Shown: positions 21,975-33,539 of the stretch, one piece after another
Layout of the letters: every line of letters starts with the position of its first letter
Position numbering within the stretch: position 1 is the first letter of the stretch
DNA from: Paragonimus westermani
Lineage: Eukaryota; Platyhelminthes; Trematoda; Plagiorchiida; Troglotrematidae
Length of the DNA stretch: 64,000 nucleotides
Assembly: GCA_008508345.1 (NCBI GenBank)
Contig: QNGE01000874.1
Coordinates: 38,426-102,425, forward strand
Direction of reading: 5' to 3'
Position numbers and translations under genes: made by a program
Notes under the pieces: generated by a model
Database searches by the model: none
What the model saw: only the letters and a program-made list of their open reading frames with translations
What the model was told of the DNA's origin: nothing

Positions 21975-22670
21975 AAGTTTCTACGTATTTTTCCGAGGCT
22001 ATCCACATCAATTGATAGCGAAGTTTTCCGAATTTTCATTTGTGCCATCCTGAATTTTTTTTCTGGCATGACATTGAACATAAGGCCAACGTTAGCCCTG
22101 TGATGTAACGTGCAACCGAAACCAGCGAACGCGCACGAATTTAATTCGAGCGTGTGACTGGGCGTGCTGCTGTGTTGTCGGTGCCGTTTTAGCTTACGTT
22201 TGTGTAAGTCGTGTGCATGGCTTACTGGGCCTTCGGCTCATATTTGTTCGTATTGTTTCTCTTTTCAGAACTGTTTTTCGGACCCATACTTTGGGAGAGC
22301 GCTGTCCCATGGTGCGGCCACGTTGCCCAGATGTTTGTCTGCGAAGTCACGGGCATCGAGATTAGAGTCGGCTGACCTTCATGTTACAGTGAAGCAACAA
22401 TTGATGTAAAAACTTAATACTTTTTAAAATAAAATATTGAAAATCTTGAGAACTATTGTTTCGGAAGCAACTGAGCCATCTGCCCCTCCGTAAACTAGAG
22501 TTTTCCATTATTATTTCGTCCGTTTTATTAATCTATTTCCATAAATGGTGTCTTGTGCAATTAACAATTACGTGTACGTTAGGTAATTCACTTTAAACTG
22601 TATGTACTGATCACGCTTATCTGAGCGTGTTTCTCACAACTGGATTGAGAAATATACCATTATTATTGTT
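21964..22670 (+). repeat. CR1-A 3' region, duplicated copy
   Basis: It repeats 20839-21545 exactly, including the hairpins at 22612-22652 and the ATT tail. The frame at 22164-22409 (81 codons) lies wholly within this 3' region. Its twin at 21039-21284 is identical, so it is not a gene. Confidence 0.85.
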
Positions 22671-23830
22671 ATCTCTGACCGAAGTGGCTGTATCAGTATT
22701 ACAGTCATCTAGTGGGATGGAGCCATGAGATAATTTACAATCATAAGTGATGATGTTCGATTTGTCCGTTGAGAGCGACACCAGCCGTGTTCTGCACCAC
22801 AACTGCAATGACGCTTGGTCCTTTCGTATATTTTGTAAACAGAAATTGATGTTACTGCCCTGGCGGAGTGTGTAAACGAGTTTGATATCGTCAGCAAACA
22901 GAAAGTGCTTGCTATGTGTGATAAGGTCTTGTAAGTCATTTGTGTACATCAGGAAGAGCAGCGGACCCAGAACGCCTCCTTTGACCACCCCACTAGTCAC
23001 TGGTTTGGGTGTTGAGTAGTGCTTCTCTATTTTGATTTTCTGAGTGCTATACAAGGGATCTTGTATGCCAAAAAATGCTATTTTGATCAAGAGACGCTTA
23101 TGAGACACACGATCAAAAGCCTTTTGCATGTCCAAGAGTATGATAATTACCGCACCTCCATCATTGATGGACGTCGATATATGGTTCAAGAATTCCAGCC
23201 GACATGTCATACAAGAGTGTTTACTGAGGAAACCGTGCTATGAAGGGTTCATATGGTTTTGTGTCCTTAAGAACTCAACTATGTGCACCTTTATTATCCT
23301 ATCAAACATTCTCAAGCAAATTGACATGTGGCTGATGGGATGATAGTTACGAACGTCCAGCCTTGGAACACTCTTGTGACGGGGCATAATGATTGAGGTT
23401 TTCCACTGGAGAGGGAATGTGCTGATTAAAAGCGATGGGTTGAACAAATCGAGTAAGAGAATGGGTATATCCTCACCTGCTCGTTTGACGACCATCGGTT
23501 GGATACCATTTGGCCCAGGATGGATTGAGGGCCTAATGCTAGCTAACTGTGAACGAACACTTCGAACGCCGGTTGGAACATTACTTAAAACTTTATCTGT
23601 CTTCGACGGGATACTAGCAGGCAATGAGGTGCTTTGTATGCTAAACGAGGTAGCAAAATGTGAATTAATTATTATGCACATCTCTACAGGGTCATCGACA
23701 ACCGCTTTGTCTTTGAGATTAATAATTCTTATGGCAGGGTCCCTCAGGGAAATTTTCCGTCTTAATTGTAGTACTAGTTTCGTGCAATAATGCTTATCCT
23801 TGGGAGACATGCCTGGTTGAGCTAAATCGC
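22670..23830 (-). pseudogene. CR1-like RT, one nonsense, one in-frame deletion
   Basis: A single frame carries most of an RT domain: GPNGIQPMVVKRAG, PLQWKTSIIMPRH, MFDRIIKVHIVEFL, then after one stop HGFLSKHSCMTC and LLDMQKAFDRVSHK, then GGVLGPLLF and FADDIKLVY. The stop at 23238-23240 is a TAG where family A has the Gln of LSQHGF. About 14 residues are missing after GIQDPL compared with family A. The element is truncated at both ends: the 5' break is near 23830, and the 3' break at TATSVRD abuts a plus-strand element's tail at 22670. It resembles subfamily B of 42.5-45.8 kb. Confidence 0.82.
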
Positions 23831-24730
23831 TGCGCGTAGCTTCAGGTGAAATAAATAATATACTGATAAACGTGTATATCTCTTGTTTTGTTTTGTTTTT
23901 CATGGTTACGCGATTCTCATGATTTGTGCCGAAGGTGTTGTTTTGGTAGTTAACTTGTCCCGCGTCACTTTAAAGTATATTACGCTCTAATCCAGTTCTT
24001 ATTTCTTCTGTTGAGTGAGCTCATTGATTGACACTAGCGTGGTGCGCAGGCTCACGTTTCGTGACTCGTGACGAAGGGAACTAACCTCACGCGTTCAAAC
24101 GGCATGTCGCCCTAACCTATATCTCACTGGACAGTGGTTAACCTTCAGGCCTTATCCTGTTATTATGGTGGGTGTAACGATCGACTGGTCACATTTTCTG
24201 ATATCATATAAACATATTTTGCTGATCTCTGTGGCATTTTTATTCACCACCGAAACTTCTCCAATTATATTATTCCAGGTCCACGTAATATCTTTAACCG
24301 CAAAATAAAAACGAATACACAATTCCACTGAAAAGAAGGACATAAGTAGAGAGATATTTTTATTTCGCGATAAAGTTAGACATATGTATTACTAGGTGTG
24401 CAGTTCTCACGTTTCACAAGATTTGATCAGAAAAGTGTACTGTTGCGTCGAGTTACAATTTGTGAGGTTGTGTCAGAATTAACAATCATAGTCAAGTGAG
24501 GAATCGCCCATGAAACATTAGAAATTCAGGACCAAATTATTTTGTTATTACTCAGTATAAATAGCCCCCAAATGTGTTGGACTAAACCGTTTTTGGTGGG
24601 GGGAAAGAAACGTCAAAACTTTACAATCAAACGGATAGACAACTGTATAGTGCTTCAGTGATCGTTAGAAAACCACCGTGGTTGACAGATTCGCGAGATG
24701 TTTAGTCAAAGTGATTGTTGAACAACGGGC
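23831..24730. other. Region without a recognisable gene
   Basis: No frame shows a known domain. The region lies between the minus-strand CR1 piece and a plus-strand Penelope relic. Confidence 0.5.
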
Positions 24731-26080
24731 GCGCCTAAAATACACAAGGATGGAGCACATCTAAGACCAATTTTGCATTCAAACAATTCCGTATCTCACA
24801 AAGATTGTTGGTTGCTGTTCGACACTCTGCATCCCATTCGCAAGCTGTTATACCACCATTGTTGAAATGATTTCTTCGAACTAACAGAGGCATGAAGAGT
24901 CCTGCCGGTGAATTACCAAACAATGTATCCCACTGACGTTGAATTCATTTTCACCAGTGTTCCTCCTCGTGAAACCTTGGAAATTTTATATGTTGCTATT
25001 CTCAGCCTGAAGTGCGATATACGTATTCCACTCGAATACCTCAAGGATCTCATCTTGCTATTAATAGAAAACAGTAGGGTCATCTTCGATGGTTTTCTCC
25101 AAAGAAAATTTGACTGAAGAGCTGCGGATAGTCAGTTAGGTTCAACATTAGCTGATCGATTGAATGTGGCAGGTAACATTGCCGAAGCCGTATTGTATAA
25201 ATGGTGCTTTGATAATATATCGAGTTCACCAGTGTTGATGAATTATTCTTTTTTCAACCTTTCCAACTCTATATGCTAAAACCTCTCCGCTTCACGAAAA
25301 GGAATCAACTGGTAGCTCAGCTTCCTCAGATGTACTCGTCACCAGATGTGAAGAGTGGTCATTACAGTGATCGGTCCTCTGTAAAACAATATGCAACTGG
25401 CGATATCTTCGGTTCTACAGCTTCACGCTCATAGCACAAAAGCCTTATATATTCAGGACTCTGATTGGTAGGGCTGGGAGGATTTGCACAGGCAACAGGC
25501 TGAAAACAGTACCTGAGGTGCTAAGAAAGACGTTGCTGATAAATGGATGTCGTGGAAAATGCACAGAGACTCACGGCCAGGTGAACAAGTTCAATACCCC
25601 AGTTCAAACAGCCAACAAGAAGGATATAATTCTGTTCATGCAATTTAGAAGGAGTCGTTTGACTAGTGGCACTGAGCAAAAATTGAACTTCGGCCTATCC
25701 CATGCGTATGTGGCCGCCCACACCCTGCCTCTCATGTTGTTTTTCAGTTCACTTGCAGTTGTAATGACGTTTACACAGACAGAACACACCAACAGCTATC
25801 TCAGCGAATGGTGGAACATGGCCCGAAACGATTGGGGCAAACCACCACATAACATTTTCAAACCGGTGAATCTGCTTCTCGAAATCCTGCATCCATTTCG
25901 AAACACTCCACGATAACAGGTCACCAATTTGACCCACTGAGCTCCTTCAAGGTACCGTTATGAAAACGAAAGCCGAAGCTGTTGACCTTTATTGAAACCC
26001 AGTAGATCAGAACTCACAAACCGGCCTTATGTTCACAAAGGTGGTTGAAACAGTTCATCGGGTTGACGTGGTGTTGGTGA
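24731..26080 (+). pseudogene. Penelope-like element relic (RT + GIY-YIG)
   Basis: The frame begins APKIHKDGAHLRPIL (24731), the conserved PKIHK...RP motif of Penelope reverse transcriptases. It continues to FIFTSVPPRETLEIL (RT motif A region, near 24950) and QLGSTLADRLNV (motif B region). After a deletion comes a piece reading LPLMLFFS. A GIY-YIG endonuclease remnant at 25742-26080 contains TCSCNDVYTDRTHQQLSQRM, ITGHQFDPLSSFKV and KPALCSQRW. The RT YVDD motif is not recognisable. Stops and shifts are frequent, so this is a dead relic of a family different from the element at 29.5-32.2 kb. Penelope elements pair an RT with a GIY-YIG nuclease that is thought to open the target. Confidence 0.8.
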
Positions 26081-29000
26081 CATGGTACCTAGTGTGAGTG
26101 TATGCGTGTTTGTATCCTGTTCATCTTTAGTTAATTGCTCCATATAACCAGTGCGCGACTGATAGAATTAAACGAATTATCAACACATCGCAGCATTTCT
26201 TCTTTCTGCACCGAGGGAAACTTACTGGAATTATTACCTAACTTCAAAACCCTGACCAACACCTCTAACGATATAAGTGATAGCTGCGGCCGATTTAAAA
26301 AGCATGTCACATAATGTCACTCAGCACTAATGGTTCTTATTCGGACGCATTCAGGTCCATTTTTGTAGATATCTCCAGGTAAGCAGACCCTAATAGCACC
26401 CTGAGGAGCAAAATAGCGTGGGGCTTGTACGAGTCACGAATGGCGCCGGTGGACAAACGGCGGACACTGAGATCGGTCCCCCGTCGGGCCTCTATGCGCG
26501 CAACGCCAAAAATTGCCAGCAAGGTTTCTTTGACCTCTGAAATCTGATGATTCTGTTAAAAATAATTTAGAAATTTACGTTCAACATTTTCATGTCCTTC
26601 CAATTCCCTTAACTAATCTGTGGAGGTGAGCAGAGAAGGCGAGGAAATTGTAGTTCCATTTTTAAGGTCACATCCCTTCAACACGTCCATATATTCCCCG
26701 ACTTCGTGTCAACTATAAAGACCAAATTCAACCCCAGCAACCCAGTGTTTTAGATACTGTTTACGGAGGTTAGAGGAACAGAGAATAAAATGTAATATTG
26801 AAAATCAGACAAGATTGTTCAAAGGTGTACGCCTTCATGAACAGTTGGGATACACAAATACGGGGCGAGAAAATATTAAATAGTACTTCCGATGGATTGC
26901 AATAATGTCACAAAGATTTTTTAGTTCGTAGTAAGTGGCCTGAAAATGGCCTCTTCAACTTGCGCAAAACTCAGACATGATCCAAATAATGTGAGTTTGG
27001 TAAGCGTGTCTCAAATTGCATACCTCCGTAAATAATCCAGATACAGCCAAATTGAAACACTGCAAGCTTTGTAAACTCCATGGGGCTGCTGACACTGCTA
27101 CAGGCATATGTTAATCCGTATCTTCTTACGCAAAACTCATGTTAACCCAAAGTTAATTGCTTTGACATTTGGCGACAACAAACCATTGCCTCAAATTTCA
27201 CTCTTTCGCATGAGTTGGTGTGTATACTATAACTAGATGGAAAATTTAATTTTTTTACCCGCAGAGAGTAGGTTGTTTATCGGATCATACTAGGGTGATT
27301 AATCTCACCTATACCCTCACGTATACAAAACACCAACTTACAGTTCACTCGCCCCAGATGGTGTACGGGAGCAGCTATTTGAAAGTGTTACATATCATAA
27401 CAGCGTTCAAACAAACACCGCTAAGTCGAGTGGGTAGTTGTAAACCTCAAGAATATGTTTGCTTCAATTTCACTGGCATATTAGAAATGATGCGATAGTC
27501 TCTGCTGACGTCCATTTGCATCCCGCAGTAACTAACACGCTTCCATCGTTTGGCGGCGGGTTGAATGCCATGTAAGACGCCCCTTGTGATCAATCGCGAG
27601 ACTCCTGTGGGCATTTTGGAGCCGGTGTTATGTAGAAAGGATGATGGCGAGTTGTTACCAAAGGTCTGTCATGCAACATTGAACACTAACGGAAGATGCA
27701 GCCTGTTAGGCTACTATTTTGTATAGGTTAACCACAAGATAATCACATCCACATACGCACGATTTGAACGTTGTCGTTAAAAATGAAATCGCGGAACATT
27801 TACATGAGACGAGTTTGGGAAAACAGATCTATAGGCGCACTTCACGCAGTCCATTAGGGAACTCCGAGGGTTTTGTGACTCACCAAGGGTAAAAACGTGG
27901 TTCGAAAATAAACCTCCCGATGAGAAGTTGTGAGGATAGGGCTTACTGTAGAGAAGTTGCATGATTAAAAGTTCACTTGCATACATAGTTCACGCTGTTA
28001 TCCGAATTACATAGGTTTCGAAATTTTTTCACTTTGTGTTAACTTCAGTGTCAACAAATTGCACAGTCTATTTCTGATTTCGATTCAGTGCACCACGTTG
28101 TGACAATCGTGTATACTTTGCGTTGTCCGACCATCACTGCCAATCGGTTGCTAAGAATTCCTTCGTGACGTTCATCTAATGTTCGGAGTTTATAAAGAAC
28201 AGTTAGAAACGAGGGACTGCCGTTCTCTGTCAGCCTTTCTCCACAACTGTAAGAGGTTTATGCAACTCAATAGGTGCTTCGGATGTGGACTTGCGTCAAG
28301 ATGGGACCACATAGGTGGCTGCCCATACTCTATCTAACCGAATCCTAGGACCTGCAGCTTGGCACACCACCTCTTATCAACCCCTAGTTCACAGGCTGGG
28401 TTTTCATTGAAGGTCCCTCGTGGAAGTAGCAGAGTAGGTCCACGCGTCTGCCTCCCAAATTACGTGTACACTCACAGTTTACACCAATCACCAGCTTTTT
28501 AGAGCGACAATAGTTCTCCCACGTTACAGTAATGTCCAGTGTTGTTACGGAACCCTCTCGTAGAAACGTTTGGAAAGAATGGAAGTGGGTGATACTCAAC
28601 CATTGTTCAATATATGTTTTGTATGAAAAGTCGATTCATATACCACAGTGATTCACCCACTGCTTGCGTTTCACAAGTAATGGACAGCCTGTGATCAGCA
28701 TTACAGATAGTTGCGACTAGCAGCGCGATAAACTCAAGTTGAAACAACGTGCGCCCCACTACTTCACTCACATTAGACCGCCAGTGTGCCTGCACCTACG
28801 TCGCAAGGTAAGGTGAATTGTTGCCTTCAGTTGCCTCCCATGTTTTTTGAAGTGCACTCACGTTTTCACTCTGGTGTATTAAGTAAGGTGTAATAACTTA
28901 CTCCCCGCAAGACCTTGGTTTCCACTCACTCTGCAGTGACTGAAGAAGTTCACCTTTGTACTTCCACCTATGTTCTTATACTTCCTTTACTTGACTTAAT

Positions 29001-29290
29001 GACGTCTCCATCTACAAGAATCAGCCTGTTACATCGCAGATAATCTTGGACGATACGCGAACGACTTCTCTGCTGAGAAGTAGGGAGTGAAAGCCCAGGT
29101 TCCCCCTCTCCGATGCAAAGGCAAAGAAACCAGTGTGTCAGTGCGACGGACCGTGTTGCATAATTTCAAGGATTAGCGGTAAATATATATGTATACATTT
29201 GCGTTTTCCTTGCTATTTCAGTTCACGTATCCACAAAATTTCCAGTGAAGTTTTGGGCAAGGTGCACTATCCTGAGTGACGATGACGGGA
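26081..29290. other. Region without a recognisable gene
   Basis: The longest frames are about 70 codons and carry no domain. A plus-strand frame near 28230-28330 has a cysteine cluster (CFGCGLASRWDHIGGCP) that resembles a loose zinc knuckle, but no gag context is visible around it. Confidence 0.5.
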
Positions 29291-29299
29291 AAATTGGAA

Positions 29300-29480
29300 C
29301 AATAATAGTGTAAAGATGATAACAGCGGTATACTTCACGACGTATTTGTGAAAAACACGTTCTAGACGGCGTGATCAATGTACATATTTTGAAGCCATAT
29401 ACACATTTGAACACCATAATTTTAAACTGTACAATGAGCCAGCTACGTGAATAAAGTAACAAAACTTACACTAAGCGCAA
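29300..29480 (-). repeat. CR1 3' end fragment
   Basis: It closely parallels 33540-33710: a conserved block around GATCAATGTACATA, then ACACATTTGAACACC, and GTGAATAAAGTAACAAAAC. On the minus strand the terminal hairpin at 29356-29373 has four pairs. The second hairpin is TTCAC, loop AAATACGTC, GTGAA. It abuts the left direct repeat of the Penelope element. Confidence 0.75.
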
Positions 29481-29506
29481 GAAATTCCGCTTTAGGACGG
29501 AAATCT

Positions 29507-29571
29507 CGTAAAAATTTCCAGCGTAGTGATGAATAACAATGTGTGGCGAACAAGCTCGTTTTCAGTGATTC
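29507..29571 (-). repeat. Penelope terminal direct repeat, downstream copy
   Basis: It shares TCTCGTAAAAAT, CCAGCGTAGT, ACAATGTGT and TTTTCAGTGA in order with 32090-32153 at the other side of the coding region. The copies differ at about 10-12 positions, so the insertion is not recent or the copies evolved apart. Confidence 0.75.
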
Positions 29572-29685
29572 ATCATCAGGCTAAATACATCACACTTATG
29601 CCATACATTTCACGGGAGAATCGTTAGAGCAGTAAACGGGGGAAGTGTAGTTAATGAGGTCAATCAGTTCAATGTCACACTGCAG

Positions 29686-31884
29686 TCAATTAACAACGTG
29701 AAAAATGGGTCTCGACAGGCTAACCGGGTGGGAGGTTGGCCGGGGCAAATCCAGAGCCTGAACAAAACGTTTCTGGGCGCACAGGGGTGGGTTATACATT
29801 CGGATCCCAATAGCCTCTGTTGTAGACAAAATCCTACTCCTCACCTCTCTCGACCGGATGGCCTTAACTCGGTAGATTGGACGAAATGCGTCCTTTACTT
29901 TGACAGTGTGATTTGAATCCACTAAGTGTGATAGTACGGCGCTACAGACAGACTTCGTTATACCACTGTTGAGCCAAGCTGGAGGGTGTTCCCGTATCCG
30001 TTTCGATAAGCGTCTAGTGCGGCCAACATAACTGGTCCCACAGGAACAAGTAAATGAGTATGCACAAACGAGGCGTGGGCACAAAACCGGATTGGACGTA
30101 AAGTGGACTGGTAATCTAGCGGCATGGAATGTTCTGTTGACTGCGGTTGTGTGCCCACGTGTAACAGTTTCGGCTAAAGTATCGCTTTTGAATGACAATC
30201 CGATATGCACAACTTCCTTTTCTACAGAGTACAACTGGTCCCTCAAAATACGCTGGTGCGTGGCTTTATCTATGAACCTTTCTGAGTAGCTACTCTGTAT
30301 GAATATTGTGCGTATGAATGCTAATTCTTGGGCAATTGTGTCTTCCGTGCAAATCCTTAAGGCTCTTTCCGTCAAACAGTTGATCAGATATCTTTCCGAG
30401 GCAAGTGGTACGAAACTATTGAAATGAATATACTGATCAGTCCAAGTATCCTTTCTATGTATCGCCCGCTGAATTGAGCCATCAGCACGGTGACGTAACC
30501 GTACCTCCAAAAAGCCGAATTGGCTATTAATTTCGGTCCCCAACGGAAATTGTGAATTTTGGTGCGCGGAGTTGAACGTTGCCAAGAGTTCAGTTGGATC
30601 TACATTATTGTCGAGCACGCAAAGGATGTCGTCTACACACCTGTTATAAAAATTGCACTGGCGAATTGTTGGACTCAACTGTTCGTTTTCTAATGTCGCC
30701 ATGAAAATGTCCGCAAACAACGGTCTCAGCGGTGATCCCATTGCAACACCGTCCTTTCTTCGGTAAATTCTTTCATTGAACTTAAACTGTACGTTGTAAG
30801 TGCACAGATACAGTAAGTGTTTTAGTTCGACCGACGGTATCTAAATATCAATGCCACTGTTCTCAATATAATCGCACAGGTAATCTATGGTCTACTTTAA
30901 CGGGACGTGGGTAAACAAGGATGTGACGTCGAGAGAAAACATGGATTGCCCGGTTAGATTGTCATCCTTGATCGCATTCACGAGATCATATGAGTCGCCT
31001 AAGCTGTGTGTTGAAAGTTTCCGCCCGACAGGATCTAATATTTGTGACAACCACTTAGCTAAAGGGTTATATGGAGAGTTTCACATGTCCAAAGTTGGTC
31101 TGAGTGGTACCCTGATTTTGTGAATTTTAGGTAATCCATACAGTCTCGGAATCGTGGTTCCGATGGGGCGAATTCTTTCAAATGTAGTTGAATCGATAAT
31201 TCCCCTCTGTTTTAAACATCGTAAGGATTTTGGTATTGCTTTCTCGATTTGTGGGGTTTTGTTCTCTTCATTCTCCATTTTTCGAAACTTGGTTTGATCA
31301 TCTAGTATGATGCGTAGTTTGTTGATATTATCTGCTCTATTAAGCACCACGATACCTGCACCTTTGTCAGGCTTACAAATAAAAATATTTCCATTTCTTT
31401 CCAAGTTTTCAATCGTTACGAGATGTTCTTTCGTGAGTAATTGTTTTGAGGCCGGACTAGAGCGTGAGTACTGATAACACGAATTCGCTAGTGTAGATTT
31501 TAGTTGTTTGGCATCTAGCGTCGATGTGGGATCGAGGACCAACAACTGTGCGTACAAATTCTCAAACTGCACCTCTAAATCCAACTGCCTAGTTTTACGT
31601 TGTGGACAACATAACTTAGGGCCTAACGATAGCACTTTGTCCAAAGTCAACGAAGAGAAATTGTGCACGTACCGTTCTGGATTAGCTGGAAAGTGCGAAG
31701 AGGGCTTCGTTGGATTGATCTGTTTGGGCAATTTGTCCAGCCACTTCTCACCTTGTTTTGTAGCAAGCTGTGCGGCGTAAACTTCAAAATTAGACCGTTC
31801 CTGAAGTGTCAATCGATCGAGTACTCGCGTTGCCTTCGTAATATTAACTTCTAATTCATAGAGGAAGCTGCTCGTTGTGTCTTA
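29686..31884 (-). pseudogene. Penelope RT-GIY-YIG protein, three nonsense codons
   Basis: A single uninterrupted frame of about 730 codons apart from three stops: TGA at 31081-31083, and TAG at 30892-30894 and 30841-30843. It has no frameshift. In order it shows KPDKGAGIVVLNRADNINKL, GLPKIHK, SLDVTSLF (RT motif A), AMGSPLRPLFAD (motif B), CVDDIL (motif C at about 30639, normally YVDD) and GFLEVRL. From about 30060 to 29740 comes a GIY-YIG nuclease with CSCGTSYVGRTRRLSKRI and a C-terminal NPPLCAQKRFV. Upstream the frame is open to about 31884 with no clear ATG. Such proteins copy the element RNA and cut the target. The stops should prevent this copy from working. Confidence 0.88.
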
Positions 31885-32089
31885 TCCGCCAAATGCTCGA
31901 CGTTGTAATGACGTCGCCGTTATTGTGATCCAATTTCTACGTAATATACTCCAATAGTACTTTGGGTATTCGCAACCGTTCATGCATTTATCAAGGAACT
32001 AAATAATAGCTTTCGCCTTAGCCAGTCTCATGCTAAACTTAGTGCACTTATTAAGTTCTCGCGGCACGATAGGGTCTTTGGTTTGTTTG

Positions 32090-32153
32090 AATCTCGTAAA
32101 AATACCCAGCGTAGTCATGAAAAACAATGTGTAGCGAACAACCCCATTTTCAG
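32090..32153 (-). repeat. Penelope terminal direct repeat, upstream copy
   Basis: It is the partner of 29507-29571 in the same orientation, about 200 bases upstream of the open frame (minus sense). It is likely the 5' pseudo-LTR. I see no promoter motif I can defend within it. Confidence 0.72.
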
Positions 32154-32164
32154 TGACGTTTCTG

Positions 32165-33500
32165 AGACGACAGTATTTAAAATCTCCGAAATGTGCTAAA
32201 ATATTTAGTTGGTCTGCGTTAACACAAGACACAACTGTTTCACCGAATAAACACTAAGCAACTAACATTGAAAGCTGATGAGAAATCCTGGAACCCAACG
32301 GTTCCCACAGAGGACGTCGACAGTCTGTGGTCGGTCTACGTCGATGACATCCGAGTTCTTACGGATAAGAACGTCCCTCATAAAAAAGTTGGAGGAAGAG
32401 ATCAGAAGACATGGGTTTGTCTCATGGTCAGAAGGACTTTCCAACGTAAGCACGTTGTTTGGAAAGCATGAATGCAGCATGAGGGGTTTGAAGGCTTCGA
32501 TTTACAAGAAGGCTAGAAACGAAGCAATAAGGGTAGCAAGAAGTACTCGTCTAGTCAATGAGCTTAACCTGGCACGAGATATTAAACAAAACCCCAAGAG
32601 GTTCTATGGTTATGCTCAGTCCAGGTCCTCTCTAAGAAAGGAAATTGGGACCACATTCTCCTATAGCGGGGAGATCACGTCAACTGACGAGGGCATAGCG
32701 GACTCGTTTATGGCACATGCTCGAAGTGTTTATCTTTCAGACAACGATGCATCGAAACCTCGGCCTAAAGCCGTGAGCGTGCCCATAGCGGATCAGGTCA
32801 TTACGCCCCACGAAGTTGAGCGAGCGATATTCAAGCTAAACAGCACAAAGTCCGCAGGACATGAACACATCCATCCAGCAGTCCTAAAACCTCTGGCCAA
32901 ATTGTTGGCGTCACCATTTGCCTAACTGTCCACTTTCACATGAGAAACAAGGATATTACGGAAGATCTGCAAGTTTCTCCACGAACAGAAATTCTTTGAA
33001 GCTCCTCAAACTGGTTTCTTAAGGGGGAGCTCTTGTCTTACCAATTTGCTGACGTTTTCAGACACTGCCATTGAGGAACTGGATAGAGTAGAATTGGTCG
33101 AAATGTGCTATCTGGACTTTCAGAAATCCATCGAATCTGTCAACCACAGGCTTCTATGCCGGAAACCCCGAGAAGCTGGAATCTCTGTTAGAATCTACGG
33201 GTGGATGCGGGCGTTTCTAGTTGGAAGGTCGTGTAAAGTAACAGCAAGAGGAGTATTCTCGGACGAAGGCTCTCCGTTAAGTGAAGTTCCTCAGAGATCC
33301 ATCCTCGCCTGGTATATATAAACGACCCGACCAATGACCTAGTCTGCCCATGTAATATGTATGCAGACAATAAAAAGCTTGTAAGGAGTCCCTCAGACTT
33401 GATCGCACTTCAAGGGGACATTTTGAAAATTTGCAAAAGGATATTTGAGTGGGATTTACCGCTGAATGTTTTCAAAAGGCGAAACCTTGCCAAAGATCCC
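32165..33500 (+). pseudogene. CR1-group LINE RT fragment (YADN)
   Basis: The first frame (32278-32925) has a pre-RT region, NPKRFYGYAQSRSS, then VERAIFKLNSTKSAGHEHIHPAVLKPL, the usual start of the CR1-group RT. After a deletion of the NYRP region, a frame reads FLRGSSCLTNLLTF, MCYLDFQKSIESVNHRLL (motif A), SEVPQRSILA and MYADNKKL at 33360-33371, where the second catalytic Asp is Asn. It is a lineage different from the FADD elements. It stops near 33500 and abuts a minus-strand CR1-A 3' region. No endonuclease is visible. Confidence 0.8.
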
Positions 33501-33539
33501 AAGTAAACGTCCAGGTAACTAAGAGATACACATGGACAG

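Larger units (their letters stand above)
20839..23087. repeat. Perfect 1124-bp tandem duplication
   Basis: 20839-21962 and 21964-23087 are the same sequence with a single extra A at 21963. I noticed no difference in any stretch compared. Each unit contains the CR1-A 3' region and tail (plus sense) followed by part of a minus-strand CR1 RT gene. Unit 1 stops mid-gene, whereas unit 2 continues into the rest of that gene. Confidence 0.9.
29500..32160 (-). mobile_element. Penelope-like retroelement
   Basis: One long, stop-interrupted reading frame (31884 to 29686) encodes a Penelope RT and a GIY-YIG nuclease. It is bracketed by a direct repeat of about 64 bp at 29507-29571 and 32090-32153. Terminal direct repeats in the same orientation are the pseudo-LTRs known from this class. 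The element sits beside the 3' end of a CR1 copy, and its right repeat is followed by a LINE fragment. Confidence 0.82.

Noticed and set aside
21039..22409. Two identical 81-codon frames (21039-21284, 22164-22409) as a duplicated gene
   Set aside because: They lie inside the CR1 3' untranslated region, and the equivalent sequence at 33.8 kb does not keep the frame. Identity comes from the tandem duplication.
28230..28330. Zinc-knuckle-like CFGC...H...C as a gag relic
   Set aside because: The spacing does not fit a CCHC knuckle and no gag or pol sequence is nearby.
29540..29600. Hammerhead ribozyme in the Penelope terminal repeat (minus strand has CTGATGA followed by CTGAAAACG)
   Set aside because: Penelope elements can carry hammerheads and the core-like strings are present, but stem II cannot form between CTGATGA and GAAA. 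No U follows a stem III in the right place, and the second repeat lacks CTGATGA.
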